A stretch of DNA of 64,000 nt, taken from the NCBI RefSeq assembly GCF_002234575.2, contig NZ_CP022464.2, positions 3,906,001-3,970,000 of the forward strand, read 5' to 3'. Within the stretch, counting starts at the first letter, position 1; each line of letters begins with the position of its first letter. Under the pieces are notes generated by a model. That model saw nothing but the letters and a program-made list of their open reading frames with translations, did not search any database and was not told where the DNA came from. This document shows positions 33,427 through 42,761 of the stretch, piece by piece. The DNA is from Enterocloster bolteae (GTDB lineage Bacteria > Bacillota > Clostridia > Lachnospirales > Lachnospiraceae). Position numbers and translations under genes: made by a program.

Positions 33427-34371
33427 TCAAATCAGATTCAGGCTCTTTAAAATATAAAGCCCGATTGTCAATGTCACCGCACATCCGCAGGTCGTAATCA
33501 TAACTGTATTCGAGGTGAGGTCACCGTCATACCCCATATTTTTAGCCATTACAAAAGCTCCAAATGTGGTGGCTGAACCCAGCATGATAAAAATTGCGGT
33601 CAGTGCCTCCCTCCTGAATCCTGCCGCTATGGCAGCCGGGATAATGATAAACTCCAATCCGGCCAATTTGATAAAGCTGGCTGACAGTGCCGGACCTATG
33701 CTTTTCCCGGCCCGTCCCAGGTCAAAAAGTGCGCCCATTGCCAGCAGTCCCAGTGGTGTGGCCAGCACGGCCACATCGCCGATCACCTTTACCAGGACAG
33801 CAGGCCGTGGGATTCCTGATGCCGACCACGCCATGCCGCATATAATTCCCCATAGGATAGGATTATGCAGAATTCCCGCCAAAGTCTTTATCAGAAGCCC
33901 CTTGTTAATTCTTCCCCTGCCCGGCCTCATCATTTCCAAAATCACTACTGCCATAATATTATACAGTGGTACGCAGCCGATAATCATTAATGGGGCCATA
34001 CTTGAATTTCCATATATATTCTGCACAAAAGCTATTCCCAGTAAAGCAGCGCTGCTGCGGTATGATGCCTGTATAAATTCACCCCTTATCTCCTTTTTCT
34101 TTAGGAACATGGATGCTGCGGCGGCAATGAGGATACTGGCCGTAGTGGCCATGAAACAAAAACCGATAAATTTCCCGTCCCAGACTTTAAGGAAATCAGC
34201 TCCCGAAAGATCCCTCCACAGAACTGCCGGCAAAGAGATGTTAAATACAAAATGGTTTATCCTATCTGCAAAATCACGATTCAGGATACCTGTCATCCTA
34301 AACGCCATTCCCAGCAGCACAAGACAGAATATCGGTACGGTGGCATTTAGTGCAAATATAAGATGTTCCAT
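33427..34371 (-). CDS. AEC family transporter (auxin efflux carrier/malate permease type)
   Basis: A 314-residue membrane protein with ten predicted helices. VPIFCLVLLGMAFRMTGILN at the start and the helix break NISLPAVLWRDL match the AEC family, bacterial members of which carry malate, malonate or citrate. It starts 1 bp after citF stops, so it is in the same operon. It could export an acid product or take up another acid beside the TRAP system. Confidence 0.85.
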   Translation of the reverse strand: MEHLIFALNATVPIFCLVLLGMAFRMTGILNRDFADRINHFVFNISLPAVLWRDLSGADFLKVWDGKFIGFCFMATTASILIAAAASMFLKKKEIRGEFIQASYRSSAALLGIAFVQNIYGNSSMAPLMIIGCVPLYNIMAVVILEMMRPGRGRINKGLLIKTLAGILHNPILWGIICGMAWSASGIPRPAVLVKVIGDVAVLATPLGLLAMGALFDLGRAGKSIGPALSASFIKLAGLEFIIIPAAIAAGFRREALTAIFIMLGSATTFGAFVMAKNMGYDGDLTSNTVMITTCGCAVTLTIGLYILKSLNLI

Positions 34372-34372
34372 A

Positions 34373-35779
34373 CTACTCTACCTGATATATGGTATCCATC
34401 TGTGTTCCATTCCGCCCCATAACTCTGGCTACAATTCTGGAAGTCTTATGTTCAATCCCCCGTGGGATTCCATTCATCTTCTCAGCCATGGCCTTCCAAT
34501 CATGTATATCCGCCACAGGGATACCTGCTTCGGTAAAACGTTCCAGTAAATCACGGCGGCATGGGTTCACGCATATGCCATACTGGGTCACCAAAACATC
34601 CACAGAAGAACCTGGTGTTGATATACAATCCACCTTATCCACAACAATCGACATCCTTGCACGGCTGAGCGGTGCCACGATAATCGTCATCTTAGCACAT
34701 TCAGCTACATCAGTATGTCCACCCGATCCTCCTATAATATAACCATTTGAATCTGTATGTACATTGACATTGAACTGGGTATCAATCTGGGTCGCACCTA
34801 ATACTACCACGTCCAGAGACGAGGCAGCTGTACTTTTGGCAGTAGGGCTTGCATATTGACTGGCTGTTATCTCCACATGGTTTCGATTATCTCTGATGGA
34901 TTCCACGGCTCTCAAATCAAAGCACTGTACATCCTGTATTGCCTCAAAACAGCCGGCCTCCAGCATATCTACAACATAACCTGTAATCCCGCCCAGGCAG
35001 TAGCTTCCCTTTATCCCCTGCTTTAACATAATATCCTTCAGGAATCCTGCCACTGCAAGAGAAGCGCCGCCCGCACCTGTCTGGAATGAAAATCCGTTCT
35101 TTAACAGGCCAGAGGCTTCTATGGCTTTTGCCGCATAATCTGCAATTTTCAGTGCAATGGGATCCCTTGGCAGTCTGGTGGTTCCTGATACGATTCCTGC
35201 CGGATCTCCGATGGCATCCACCTTCACCACATAATCCACATACTCCTCTGAAATAGAGCGCCTGGTCAGCGGGTAAGGCACAAGATAATCCGTGATGATG
35301 ACCACCTTATCTGCACATGCCGCGTCTGCAAACGCATATCCCAGCGAACCGCAGGCCGACCTGCCGATAGTCCCGGTACAGTTTCCTCTGTCATCCGACG
35401 CGGGAGCTCCCAGAAAAGCTATGTCAATATGAGATTGGCCAGATTCAATTGCACTGGGCCTGGACCCATGTGTCCGGAATATAACCGGCGTTTTGAGAAC
35501 GCCCTGAGAGACAGCCTTTCCTACCGCTGGCCCTATATAATCTGTTTCCAGCGCCGTTACCACGCCATTTTCCATATGTCTTATCAGAGGAGCATGGCTA
35601 TCGTGGATAGAGCTGGCATTGATTTTCAAATTTTTGAATCCCATGTCTGCGATTTCATCCATCACCATATTCAGGACAAAATCCCCTCCTCTGAAATGAT
35701 GGTGAAAGGATATGCACATACCATCCCTTAATCCGCACCGTTCAATTGCTTCCCTCAGGTCTGAAACTAATTTACTCAA
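34373..35779 (-). CDS. citF: Citrate lyase alpha subunit (acyl-ACP transferase)
   Basis: A 468-residue CoA-transferase-fold subunit that moves the acyl-carrier arm from acetate onto citrate (or citramalate in citramalate lyases). ISFHHHFRGGDFVLNMVMDEIA, GPAVGKAVSQGVL, FQTGAGGASLAVAG and GGSGGHTDVAECAKMTI are typical of CitF. The start is TTG 35779 with AAAGGGGGTG upstream and an 8-bp overlap with citE. Whether the complex acts on citrate or another hydroxyacid cannot be told from this subunit. Confidence 0.93.
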   Translation of the reverse strand: MSKLVSDLREAIERCGLRDGMCISFHHHFRGGDFVLNMVMDEIADMGFKNLKINASSIHDSHAPLIRHMENGVVTALETDYIGPAVGKAVSQGVLKTPVIFRTHGSRPSAIESGQSHIDIAFLGAPASDDRGNCTGTIGRSACGSLGYAFADAACADKVVIITDYLVPYPLTRRSISEEYVDYVVKVDAIGDPAGIVSGTTRLPRDPIALKIADYAAKAIEASGLLKNGFSFQTGAGGASLAVAGFLKDIMLKQGIKGSYCLGGITGYVVDMLEAGCFEAIQDVQCFDLRAVESIRDNRNHVEITASQYASPTAKSTAASSLDVVVLGATQIDTQFNVNVHTDSNGYIIGGSGGHTDVAECAKMTIIVAPLSRARMSIVVDKVDCISTPGSSVDVLVTQYGICVNPCRRDLLERFTEAGIPVADIHDWKAMAEKMNGIPRGIEHKTSRIVARVMGRNGTQMDTIYQVE

Positions 35780-36650
35780 AATAATTCACCCCCTTTAGCT
35801 CAGATGCCGCTTCCAGTACAAGCTTTGCCCTCTGCGCAATGGGAGCATCAATCATCTTTCCCCTCAGAGAGATAGCACCCTTTCCCTGGCGCTTGGCTTC
35901 TCTGATGGCCCCAAATACCTCCCTTGCGTAGCGTATCTCCTTGTCACTTGGACTGAAAATACAGTTTACGTCCTCCACATGGCGCGGATTGATAACTGCC
36001 TTTCCTGTATATCCCAACCCTTTGGCGAACCTGGCATCCCTCCTGAGCCCCTCCATGTCTTCCACGTCCGTAAACGGGGTATCATATGCCTCAATCCCGG
36101 CGGCCCGGGCCGCGCATACCAGGCGGCCCCGGGCATAAAGAATTTCCGCTCCTTCTTTCGTCCGTTCACATCTTAAATCCGCGGTCAAATCCTCCGCTCC
36201 CAGATAAAGGGCCTCCATCCGGGGCGATGCAATTGCTATATCATAGGCATGCTCAATCCCCATAGCTGTTTCCAGCAGCGGTATCAGCTTGATTTTTCCC
36301 ACATCCATTCCGTTCTTCTCTTCTGTTTCAGTAATTTTCTGTTCCAGCTTCCTGATGTAATCCCCGTCACTGACCTTGGTGGGCATGATGGCAGATGGAC
36401 CAAGCGGCACCATCTCCTCAATATCCTCCTCCCAATAAGGAGTATCCAGAGCATTCATCCGAATAATGATTTCACATCCGCCGAAATCAAGAGAACGCAG
36501 AGCCGACTTCACCAGAATCCTGGCTGCATCTTTCTGGTCGGGAGCCACTGCATCTTCCAAATCAAATATAATGCTGTCCGCTCCCAGTAGACCGCCGTTC
36601 ATAATCATGTTGGGATTATTTCCTGGTAAGAATAGCATTGTACGTCTCAT
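35772..36650 (-). CDS. citE: Citrate lyase beta subunit (citryl-ACP lyase)
   Basis: A 292-residue TIM-barrel lyase subunit that cleaves citryl-ACP (or citramalyl-ACP) to acetyl-ACP and a 2-oxoacid. MRRTMLFLPGNNPNMI, DSIIFDLEDAV (metal-binding Glu/Asp), PLLETAMGIEHAYDIA and GKAVINPRHVEDVN are conserved CitE features. Overlaps citD by 4 bp and citF by 8 bp, so the three are tightly coupled. Confidence 0.94.
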   Translation of the reverse strand: MRRTMLFLPGNNPNMIMNGGLLGADSIIFDLEDAVAPDQKDAARILVKSALRSLDFGGCEIIIRMNALDTPYWEEDIEEMVPLGPSAIMPTKVSDGDYIRKLEQKITETEEKNGMDVGKIKLIPLLETAMGIEHAYDIAIASPRMEALYLGAEDLTADLRCERTKEGAEILYARGRLVCAARAAGIEAYDTPFTDVEDMEGLRRDARFAKGLGYTGKAVINPRHVEDVNCIFSPSDKEIRYAREVFGAIREAKRQGKGAISLRGKMIDAPIAQRAKLVLEAASELKGVNYFE

Positions 36651-36922
36651 ATAGCTTCCTCCTTTGACGCCCTGCGCAGTGCCGTCTCAACCCTGGCCCG
36701 GATCGTACAGTCCAGAGCGCCATGGTCGTTGGCCTGAATGGATGCCGCCTCCACTCCCAGCGATTCGGTTACCTCACAGATTGTCTTTATGATATCATCT
36801 CCAAACTGCTGGTATACCGTAGATTGAAGTTCTATGTGTATGCCATGCTCTGCCGGTTGAACAACAACCAGAATATCACTGGATTCCAGGGTACCAGCCA
36901 CAGCATTTTTATGAATTATCAT
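36647..36922 (-). CDS. citD: Citrate lyase acyl carrier protein (gamma subunit)
   Basis: A 91-residue carrier protein. Ser14, in AGTLESSD, is the position that carries the phosphoribosyl-dephospho-CoA arm in characterised CitD proteins. The arm is made and loaded by CitX, CitG and CitC, none of which is encoded in this window. Starts the citDEF group, with a promoter and a TGGATACA-type operator just upstream. Confidence 0.94.
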   Translation of the reverse strand: MIIHKNAVAGTLESSDILVVVQPAEHGIHIELQSTVYQQFGDDIIKTICEVTESLGVEAASIQANDHGALDCTIRARVETALRRASKEEAI

Positions 36923-36948
36923 ATCTCTCCCCCTTTTTATTGTTTTAT

Positions 36949-36976
36949 CTTATATTGGATACAAAATAATATTCAA
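36949..36976 (-). promoter_or_regulatory. citD promoter with GntR-type operator A
   Basis: TTGAAT (36971-36976) and TATAAG (36949-36954) are 16 bp apart. The pseudo-palindrome TTGTATCCAA (minus strand, 36955-36964) abuts the -10, the same motif found at the dctP and gntR promoters of this locus. Confidence 0.55.
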
Positions 36977-36982
36977 AATATA

Positions 36983-37008
36983 GTTCCATACATCAAGACG
37001 TATGGAAC
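36983..37008 (-). terminator. Hairpin at the end of the DapA-like gene (weak terminator or attenuator)
   Basis: GTTCCATAC and GTATGGAAC pair perfectly (9 bp, 8-nt loop) across the stop codon of the DapA-like gene, followed by a T-rich but interrupted stretch. It may reduce read-through into citD. Confidence 0.4.
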
Positions 37009-37892
37009 TCTTTCTGAATCATCCCGATGACCTGGGCAACTTCTTTTTGTGCATCTGTTGCCAACGGCTGGTTCGGCGGAATCGGATTTCCCACTGAAAA
37101 TCCCTGAAACTGAAGGCCTGCTTTTACACATGCTGCCAGATTATATTTCTGAAAAACACGGTTCACTTCCCACATGATTTTCTGCAGTCTGAATGCCTCG
37201 TCCCAGTGTTTTTTTTCACATAGTTCATACAGCATAACACTCTCTCTTGGAAGCAGGCAGGCAGGGCCCGCCATCCAACCGGCCCCTCCAAGCATCATGA
37301 CAAATACAGGTACATGGGCAGATGCGCTGAATATCTTCAAATCGTTTCCAACCACGTTGCTCAGTTGAAGAAGTCTCCCGATATTGCCGGACGCATCTTT
37401 ATAATAATTTATGTTTGATATTTGGGACAGTCTTTTCAAGGTTGGGATCTCAATCTCAAAACCTGTAAACTTAGGATTATTATATACCACCACCTGACAG
37501 GACACTGCATCTGCAATGCTTGCGAAATAGTCATAAATCCCGTTCTGGTTTAAAGGGAAGTATACGTTCAGGATTCCCAGGATTCCATCCACCCCCAGCC
37601 GTTCAAATTCAGCTGCCTGAAATACCGCATCTCTGTTTGTGGATGCGGCAACTCCGGCAACCACAGGCACTCTCCCGGCAGCGGCTTCTACCACAATTCT
37701 GACGATTTCCCTTCTCTGTTCCCAGTCAAGATAAAAGAATTCCCCGGTACTGCCCAAGGGGGTAAGTCCATGGACACCACACCCAACGAGATGCTCCACC
37801 AGATTGCGCAGCACCTGTTCCTTTACTTTCCCATATTCATCTACGGGCGATACAAGATATGGGAATATTCCTTTCCACTGTGTAAATACCAT
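36993..37892 (-). CDS. Dihydrodipicolinate synthase/N-acetylneuraminate lyase family aldolase
   Basis: A 299-residue class I aldolase. The family loop LTPLGSTGEF, the catalytic Tyr in VVVYNNPKFTG and the Schiff-base Lys in NYYKDASGN are present. The context of acid dehydratases and citrate lyase argues against lysine synthesis. It more likely cleaves or forms a 2-oxo-hydroxyacid (pyruvate plus an aldehyde or oxoacid). Starts 19 bp after ttdB-like copy 1. Confidence 0.87.
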   Translation of the reverse strand: MVFTQWKGIFPYLVSPVDEYGKVKEQVLRNLVEHLVGCGVHGLTPLGSTGEFFYLDWEQRREIVRIVVEAAAGRVPVVAGVAASTNRDAVFQAAEFERLGVDGILGILNVYFPLNQNGIYDYFASIADAVSCQVVVYNNPKFTGFEIEIPTLKRLSQISNINYYKDASGNIGRLLQLSNVVGNDLKIFSASAHVPVFVMMLGGAGWMAGPACLLPRESVMLYELCEKKHWDEAFRLQKIMWEVNRVFQKYNLAACVKAGLQFQGFSVGNPIPPNQPLATDAQKEVAQVIGMIQKEFHTS

Positions 37893-37911
37893 GATTCTCC
37901 CTGCTCTCCCG

Positions 37912-38523
37912 CTATTTTATAAAATGTACTTCCCTGCATATTCTCTCGTAAACCTTATCCTTTTTCTCATTGAATTTCACCTTGTTTTGCTCAAAAAGAT
38001 TCCGTCCATATGTGTCAATGGATACAATGAGAGGGCCGAACTCTTTGACCCGGCATGTCCACAGAGTCTCCGGCATTCCCAAATCCAGCCACTGAGCCTG
38101 CTCAATTTCCTCCACGCTGTCAGCTGCCACAACTGCGCAGCCCGCGGGAAATACACAGTGCAGGGCTTTGTATTCCTTACACCCTTCTTCTGTTCCCATG
38201 CCCATGCCCCCTTTTCCCACTACCAGGCGCACGCCCGTTTCCCGGATAAATTCCCTCTCAAATTTCTCCATGCGCATGCTGGTGGTTGGCCCAACCGAAA
38301 CCATCTCATACCGTCCATCCTCCAAAGGACGTATGATTGGACCGGCATGCAGGATGGCCCCGCCTTCCAGGTCCACAGGAAGTTTCCTCCCGCCTTCGAT
38401 AAGACGTCTGTGGGCAACATCGCGGCAAGTGGTAATATGACCTGAGAGATATATAATATCACCTATATGTATATCTTCCAGATCTTCTGCCTTTATAGGT
38501 GTGGTTAATATTTTCTTCGCCAT
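37912..38523 (-). CDS. Class I fumarase/L-tartrate dehydratase beta subunit, copy 1
   Basis: A 203-residue subunit equal to the C-terminal domain of class I fumarases. GDIIYLSGHI, GGAILHAGPII, VGPTTSMRME and VGKGGMG are the family substrate-binding stretches. It pairs with the alpha subunit whose stop overlaps its start by 1 bp. Two-subunit enzymes of this type hydrate fumarate, dehydrate L-tartrate, or act on mesaconate; sequence alone does not separate them. Confidence 0.9.
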   Translation of the reverse strand: MAKKILTTPIKAEDLEDIHIGDIIYLSGHITTCRDVAHRRLIEGGRKLPVDLEGGAILHAGPIIRPLEDGRYEMVSVGPTTSMRMEKFEREFIRETGVRLVVGKGGMGMGTEEGCKEYKALHCVFPAGCAVVAADSVEEIEQAQWLDLGMPETLWTCRVKEFGPLIVSIDTYGRNLFEQNKVKFNEKKDKVYERICREVHFIK

Positions 38524-39425
38524 TACAGAGTCACCCCCTTGTGAGATATGATGGTGTATTTCAAATCCTTATCAAATATAATATGTCCCTTCCTGTGGGA
38601 CCAGCACCCCACATTTACTGCCACGCCTATAGTAGACGGATGTCTGGCCGTATTTTCGATATGTACGCCCATGACAGACATTTTGCCTGATACGCCCTGA
38701 GGCCCCAGCCCGATTTCATTGATGCCGTCCTCCAGAAGCTTCTCCAACTTGGCTGCCCTTTCATTTGAATTTTTAGACCCCAGCGTTCTGAACAATGCCT
38801 TTTTTGACAGTAACGCAGCCGTTTCCACGGAAGTGGCCACCCCAACGCCCACCAACAGGGGAGGACAGGCATTTAATCCATAGCTTGTCATTACATCCAG
38901 CACGAACTTTGTGACTCCTTCGTATCCCTGACCTGGCATCAGTACCATGGCCTTTCCCGGCAGTGAACATCCTCCTCCAGCCATATAAGAATAAATCTCA
39001 CAGGTATCACACTCCGGAACAATCTCCCAAAATACGGTAGGAGTCCCCTTTCCCACATTCTTACCTGTGTTGTATTCGTCAAACGTCTCCACGCTGTTGT
39101 GGCGGAGGGGCGCATCAAAGGTCGCCCTAACAGTTGCTTCCTTAAGTAGTGATTCCACAAAATCAATAAGCGGGAACCTGGTACCACATTTCACCAGATA
39201 CTGCAGAACTCCTGTATCCTGACAGCAGGGACGGTCCAACTGTGCCGCCAGTTCCTGATTTCTGAACATGGTGTCATATATGGTCTTGGGAAGCTCATCT
39301 GTCTCCAGTACCCTGAGTTCCTTCAGCTTTTCCGTCACATCATCGGGCAGTACTTTCCCGCTGTATCCCACGAATTTCGCCATAATATCCGTCATATATT
39401 CCACGGCCTCTGTCTTTGTCATCAT
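38523..39425 (-). CDS. Class I fumarase/L-tartrate dehydratase alpha subunit (4Fe-4S), copy 1
   Basis: A 300-residue subunit holding the oxygen-sensitive 4Fe-4S cluster. The three Cys ligands are in RPCCQDTG, AGGGCSLPG and LNACPPLLVG. APLRHNSVETFDEYNTGKN is a further family mark. ATG 39425 is preferred, as AGGAGGG lies 6 nt upstream. Copy 2 of the same pair lies directly upstream, and the two copies are clearly diverged, not a recent duplication. Confidence 0.9.
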   Translation of the reverse strand: MMTKTEAVEYMTDIMAKFVGYSGKVLPDDVTEKLKELRVLETDELPKTIYDTMFRNQELAAQLDRPCCQDTGVLQYLVKCGTRFPLIDFVESLLKEATVRATFDAPLRHNSVETFDEYNTGKNVGKGTPTVFWEIVPECDTCEIYSYMAGGGCSLPGKAMVLMPGQGYEGVTKFVLDVMTSYGLNACPPLLVGVGVATSVETAALLSKKALFRTLGSKNSNERAAKLEKLLEDGINEIGLGPQGVSGKMSVMGVHIENTARHPSTIGVAVNVGCWSHRKGHIIFDKDLKYTIISHKGVTL

Positions 39426-39439
39426 TTCCATCCCTCCTT

Positions 39440-40060
39440 TCATGCCTGTTCTACCTTCATATAATCTTTGACACTGTCAATAATCGGAGCCATGCACTCC
39501 TCTTTGCGGGAAGCGTAATATTTCTTGTTGTCCACGAACATGTTATTTCCCTCTGTGTCAATGGATACGATGAGAGGACCAAATTCCTTGATTTTCATTA
39601 CCCACAGACATTCAGGCATCCCCAGTTCCCGCCAGTACACATTTTTTATTTCTTCCACATGGGCTGCCGCCGATACGGCGCAGCCCCCCGGATATACACA
39701 GTGAATTGCTCCATACTCTTTACATGCCGCAGAGGTCTTTTCACCCATTCCGCCCTTTCCCACCTGGATTTTCACTCCTGTAAGGCGGATAAAATCCGCC
39801 GCGTCCGCCTCCATTCGGATGGAAGAGGTAGGGCCAATGGAAATCATGGTATTCTTCCCCGGTTCTTCCCTTATAATAGGTCCTGCATGCATGACGGCGC
39901 CGCCGGCAAAATCATAGGGACAGGTAAGTCCCTCATGAACCACTCGGTGATGTACATCGTCACGCCCTGTGACCAGTTCCCCCGACAGATAGATAATATC
40001 CCCAACTCTCAAATCTTTAATATCCTCGGTTGTAACCGGTGTCGTTAAAATCTTTTTCAT
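39440..40060 (-). CDS. Class I fumarase/L-tartrate dehydratase beta subunit, copy 2
   Basis: A 206-residue paralogue of the copy 1 beta subunit, with GDIIYLSGELVTGRD, GGAVMHAGPII, IGPTSSIRME and VGKGGMG. It overlaps the copy 2 alpha gene by 4 bp (ATGA). It differs from copy 1 in the segments next to the substrate-binding motifs, so the two enzymes probably prefer different hydroxyacids. Confidence 0.9.
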   Translation of the reverse strand: MKKILTTPVTTEDIKDLRVGDIIYLSGELVTGRDDVHHRVVHEGLTCPYDFAGGAVMHAGPIIREEPGKNTMISIGPTSSIRMEADAADFIRLTGVKIQVGKGGMGEKTSAACKEYGAIHCVYPGGCAVSAAAHVEEIKNVYWRELGMPECLWVMKIKEFGPLIVSIDTEGNNMFVDNKKYYASRKEECMAPIIDSVKDYMKVEQA

Positions 40061-40956
40061 AGCGTTACCCCCTTATATGTCGGCATCTCATAAGACAAGT
40101 CATTGTGGAACCGGATCACGCCCCGACGGTGGGCATAACATGCCACATTCACACCAATGGCAATGGTAGCCGTATGGCGGGCGGATGATTCTATATGCAC
40201 CTCCATGGCAGCACAATTTCCCCTCAGGCCCTGGGCTCCTATTCCCAGCTTGTTAAGTCCTTCCAGCAAATCCTGCTCCAGCTGTGCTCCCTTTGGATGA
40301 GGATGGCTTGTACCAAGAGGCCTCAGATATGCTTTTTTAGACAGGAGGGCTGCATTCTCGGCATTATGTCCCAATCCCACGCCCACAATCAGAGGCGGAC
40401 ATGCATTGATTCCCAAATCAGACACCGCGTCAAATACATACCGGATGATTGCCGCATATCCGTCAGAAGGCTTAAACACCTGCGAACGTCCCGGCAGGCA
40501 GCAGCCGCCGCCTGCGAAATACGTTATGATTTCCAGGTCATCATTATCCGGCACAATATCCCAGTTAATCCATGGCATTCTCTCGCCGGTATTGTCGTTG
40601 GTATTCCTCTCTTCAAAATAATTCACCGTGTTTTGCCGCAGAGGTGCGCTGTAGGTAGCATTGTGGGTGGCCTCTCTCAGACAGTCCGCTACCATGCCCT
40701 GATAGGCGAATCCCGTTCCCATCTTAATATAAAAGTGAAGGAGTCCCGTATCCTGACAGCAGGGCCGGCTAAGCTTACCTGCCATATCCAGGTTTTCAAA
40801 ATACGCGTTGTAGATAACCTTCTGGATATCGCTGTCTTCTTTCTCTCCGCACTCCTTTAATTTTGCGTACACATCATCAGGAAGCCGCTTGCTGCTCATT
40901 CCAATGAATTTCTCCATGATGTCCGTGAACCTTTGTTTTGCATCTTCGTGTGTCAT
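40057..40956 (-). CDS. Class I fumarase/L-tartrate dehydratase alpha subunit (4Fe-4S), copy 2
   Basis: A 299-residue paralogue of the copy 1 alpha subunit. Cluster Cys ligands are in RPCCQDTG, AGGGCCLPG (an extra Cys) and INACPPLIVG; APLRQNTVNYFEERNTNDN replaces the copy 1 active-site loop. It is the first enzyme gene after the TRAP importer genes, so it probably acts first on the imported acid. Confidence 0.9.
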   Translation of the reverse strand: MTHEDAKQRFTDIMEKFIGMSSKRLPDDVYAKLKECGEKEDSDIQKVIYNAYFENLDMAGKLSRPCCQDTGLLHFYIKMGTGFAYQGMVADCLREATHNATYSAPLRQNTVNYFEERNTNDNTGERMPWINWDIVPDNDDLEIITYFAGGGCCLPGRSQVFKPSDGYAAIIRYVFDAVSDLGINACPPLIVGVGLGHNAENAALLSKKAYLRPLGTSHPHPKGAQLEQDLLEGLNKLGIGAQGLRGNCAAMEVHIESSARHTATIAIGVNVACYAHRRGVIRFHNDLSYEMPTYKGVTL

Positions 40957-40977
40957 AATTCTATACCTCGCTCTGTT

Positions 40978-42255
40978 TTATCCTAATAAGTTAACCAGGG
41001 TCATACTGATTGGCTCTATATATGTGATTGCCAGCAGAGATATAATCAGTGCAATCAGATAGGGCATAATAGCCTTTACCAACGCTTCAAATTTAATGTC
41101 CGCGATATTACATGCCACGTACAGACAGTTGCCTACCGGAGGTGTAATCATGCCGATTGCCATATTCACTATGAATACGATTCCCACCATATACGGACTC
41201 ACCCCCACGCTGGTCAGAACCGGAAGGAGAATCGGTGTCAAAAGGGCGATTGCTGCTGATGAATTGAGGAAACACCCGGCAATCAGGACCACGATATTAA
41301 ACAGGAACAGCAGAACGTATTTATTTGTAGTAAAGGACAGGAGGGATGACGCTATGACCTGGGGTATCCTTGCCATAGTTAGTACATACCCAAAAGTGGA
41401 TACCGTGGCCATAATCAGCATGATAACCGAGGCCGCCACGGCTGAATTACACACCACTTTTGGTATATCCCGCCACTTAAGTTCCTTATATACAAATAAT
41501 CCTACCACCATCCCATATACGGCTGCCACGGCTCCTGCCTCTGTGGGAGTAAATATGCCGCTGTATATTCCTCCCAGAATAATGACAGGCATGATAAGGG
41601 CCCACATGCTGTCCAGGCATATATGCAGAACCTCTTTAGGGCTTTTCTTTTCCTTTATTACAGGAACATTATGCTTCTTCGCATACAGGTAAGCTACCAC
41701 CATCATTGTCAGTCCCATCAGAAGGCCCGGTCCCACGCCGGCCAGAAACAGTGTGCTCACTGATGTGTTGGCCAGAACACAGTATGTAACCATGGGAATG
41801 CTGGGTGGAATTACCTGCCCCACTGTTCCCGCTGCCGCCACAGTAGCCGCTGCAAAGGTCTTTTCATAGCCGCTGTCCTTCATTTCGGGAACCATGATTC
41901 CTCCTATGGCAGCTGTGGTAGCCGGACATGAGCCGGATATGGCTGCAAAGAACATAGATGCCCCTATGGCCACCATGGCCAGGCCGCCTGTAATACGGCT
42001 GAATAGTAAATTAACAAATGTAACCAGTTTCTTGGATATCCCGCCTTCTCCCATCATGTTTCCTGCCAGGATAAAAAAAGGGATTGCCATAAGCGGAAAG
42101 GAGTTGATTCCATTAAACATGGACTGGGCCGTCACGATCAAAGACGAGTTCAGACCTGCCACAATCGCAATCACCGCCGCAAGTCCAAGAGCCACAGCGA
42201 TGGGAACCCCCAGAAACATAAGTACAAAAAAACTTCCAAACAATAATCCTGTCAT
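40978..42255 (-). CDS. TRAP transporter large permease (DctM family), second system
   Basis: A 425-residue, about twelve-helix permease. FFILAGNMMGEGGISKKLV, SMFFAAISGSCPATTAAIGG and FTPTEAGAVAAVYG are family marks. It overlaps the small permease gene by 4 bp. As part of the acid locus it most likely imports a C4-C6 hydroxyacid or unsaturated dicarboxylate. Confidence 0.93.
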   Translation of the reverse strand: MTGLLFGSFFVLMFLGVPIAVALGLAAVIAIVAGLNSSLIVTAQSMFNGINSFPLMAIPFFILAGNMMGEGGISKKLVTFVNLLFSRITGGLAMVAIGASMFFAAISGSCPATTAAIGGIMVPEMKDSGYEKTFAAATVAAAGTVGQVIPPSIPMVTYCVLANTSVSTLFLAGVGPGLLMGLTMMVVAYLYAKKHNVPVIKEKKSPKEVLHICLDSMWALIMPVIILGGIYSGIFTPTEAGAVAAVYGMVVGLFVYKELKWRDIPKVVCNSAVAASVIMLIMATVSTFGYVLTMARIPQVIASSLLSFTTNKYVLLFLFNIVVLIAGCFLNSSAAIALLTPILLPVLTSVGVSPYMVGIVFIVNMAIGMITPPVGNCLYVACNIADIKFEALVKAIMPYLIALIISLLAITYIEPISMTLVNLLG

Positions 42256-42746
42256 GAGGCCTCCTCCCCCCTTTTTTTCTTCAGCACTTCAAAGATATGC
42301 AAAAAATAGCTTGCTGCCATTCCAAAACATCCCAGCATCATTCCCAGATAGACAAAAGCCATTGGAATCTTGAGCGCGGGCGATGTCTGGGCACTAAGTT
42401 TATCCCATTGGGCACAGCAGTAAAACAGTACCAAGATAAAAAATCCAATGGATATCAGATCACAGAGCACTTTCATACCCGCCTTGATGGATTCCGGAAA
42501 CAGGTTTTGAATCAGTTCTACCCCTATATGCTGTCCCTTTCTTGCCCCCACATACCCCGCAATGAAGGTCATCCAGATGAACATAAACCTGGCGCCTTCC
42601 TCAGACCAGGCAAGGGGGGATTTAAATACATACCTGGCCAGTACCTGAGCAAATATGAAAAGTGTCATTCCTCCCAGTATCAATGCAGAGAACACCTCCA
42701 TGAACTTATCCACTATATGGATCACTCTGAGCACACAATTGCCCAT
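42252..42746 (-). CDS. TRAP transporter small permease (DctQ family), second system
   Basis: A 164-residue, four-helix protein with SPLAWSEEGARFMFIWMTFIAGYVGARKG, a classic DctQ stretch. It lies between dctP and dctM with an ATGA overlap to dctM. Confidence 0.92.
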   Translation of the reverse strand: MGNCVLRVIHIVDKFMEVFSALILGGMTLFIFAQVLARYVFKSPLAWSEEGARFMFIWMTFIAGYVGARKGQHIGVELIQNLFPESIKAGMKVLCDLISIGFFILVLFYCCAQWDKLSAQTSPALKIPMAFVYLGMMLGCFGMAASYFLHIFEVLKKKRGEEAS

Positions 42747-42761
42747 GAAATCACACTCCTC

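Noticed and set aside
33515..34549. 344-codon plus-strand frame opposite the AEC carrier
   Set aside because: Antisense of a membrane-protein gene; no site, no family features.
34373..36922. Classical citrate fermentation operon
   Set aside because: citC, citX, citG, a citrate carrier of the CitS type and oxaloacetate decarboxylase are absent, and the neighbours are hydroxyacid dehydratases.
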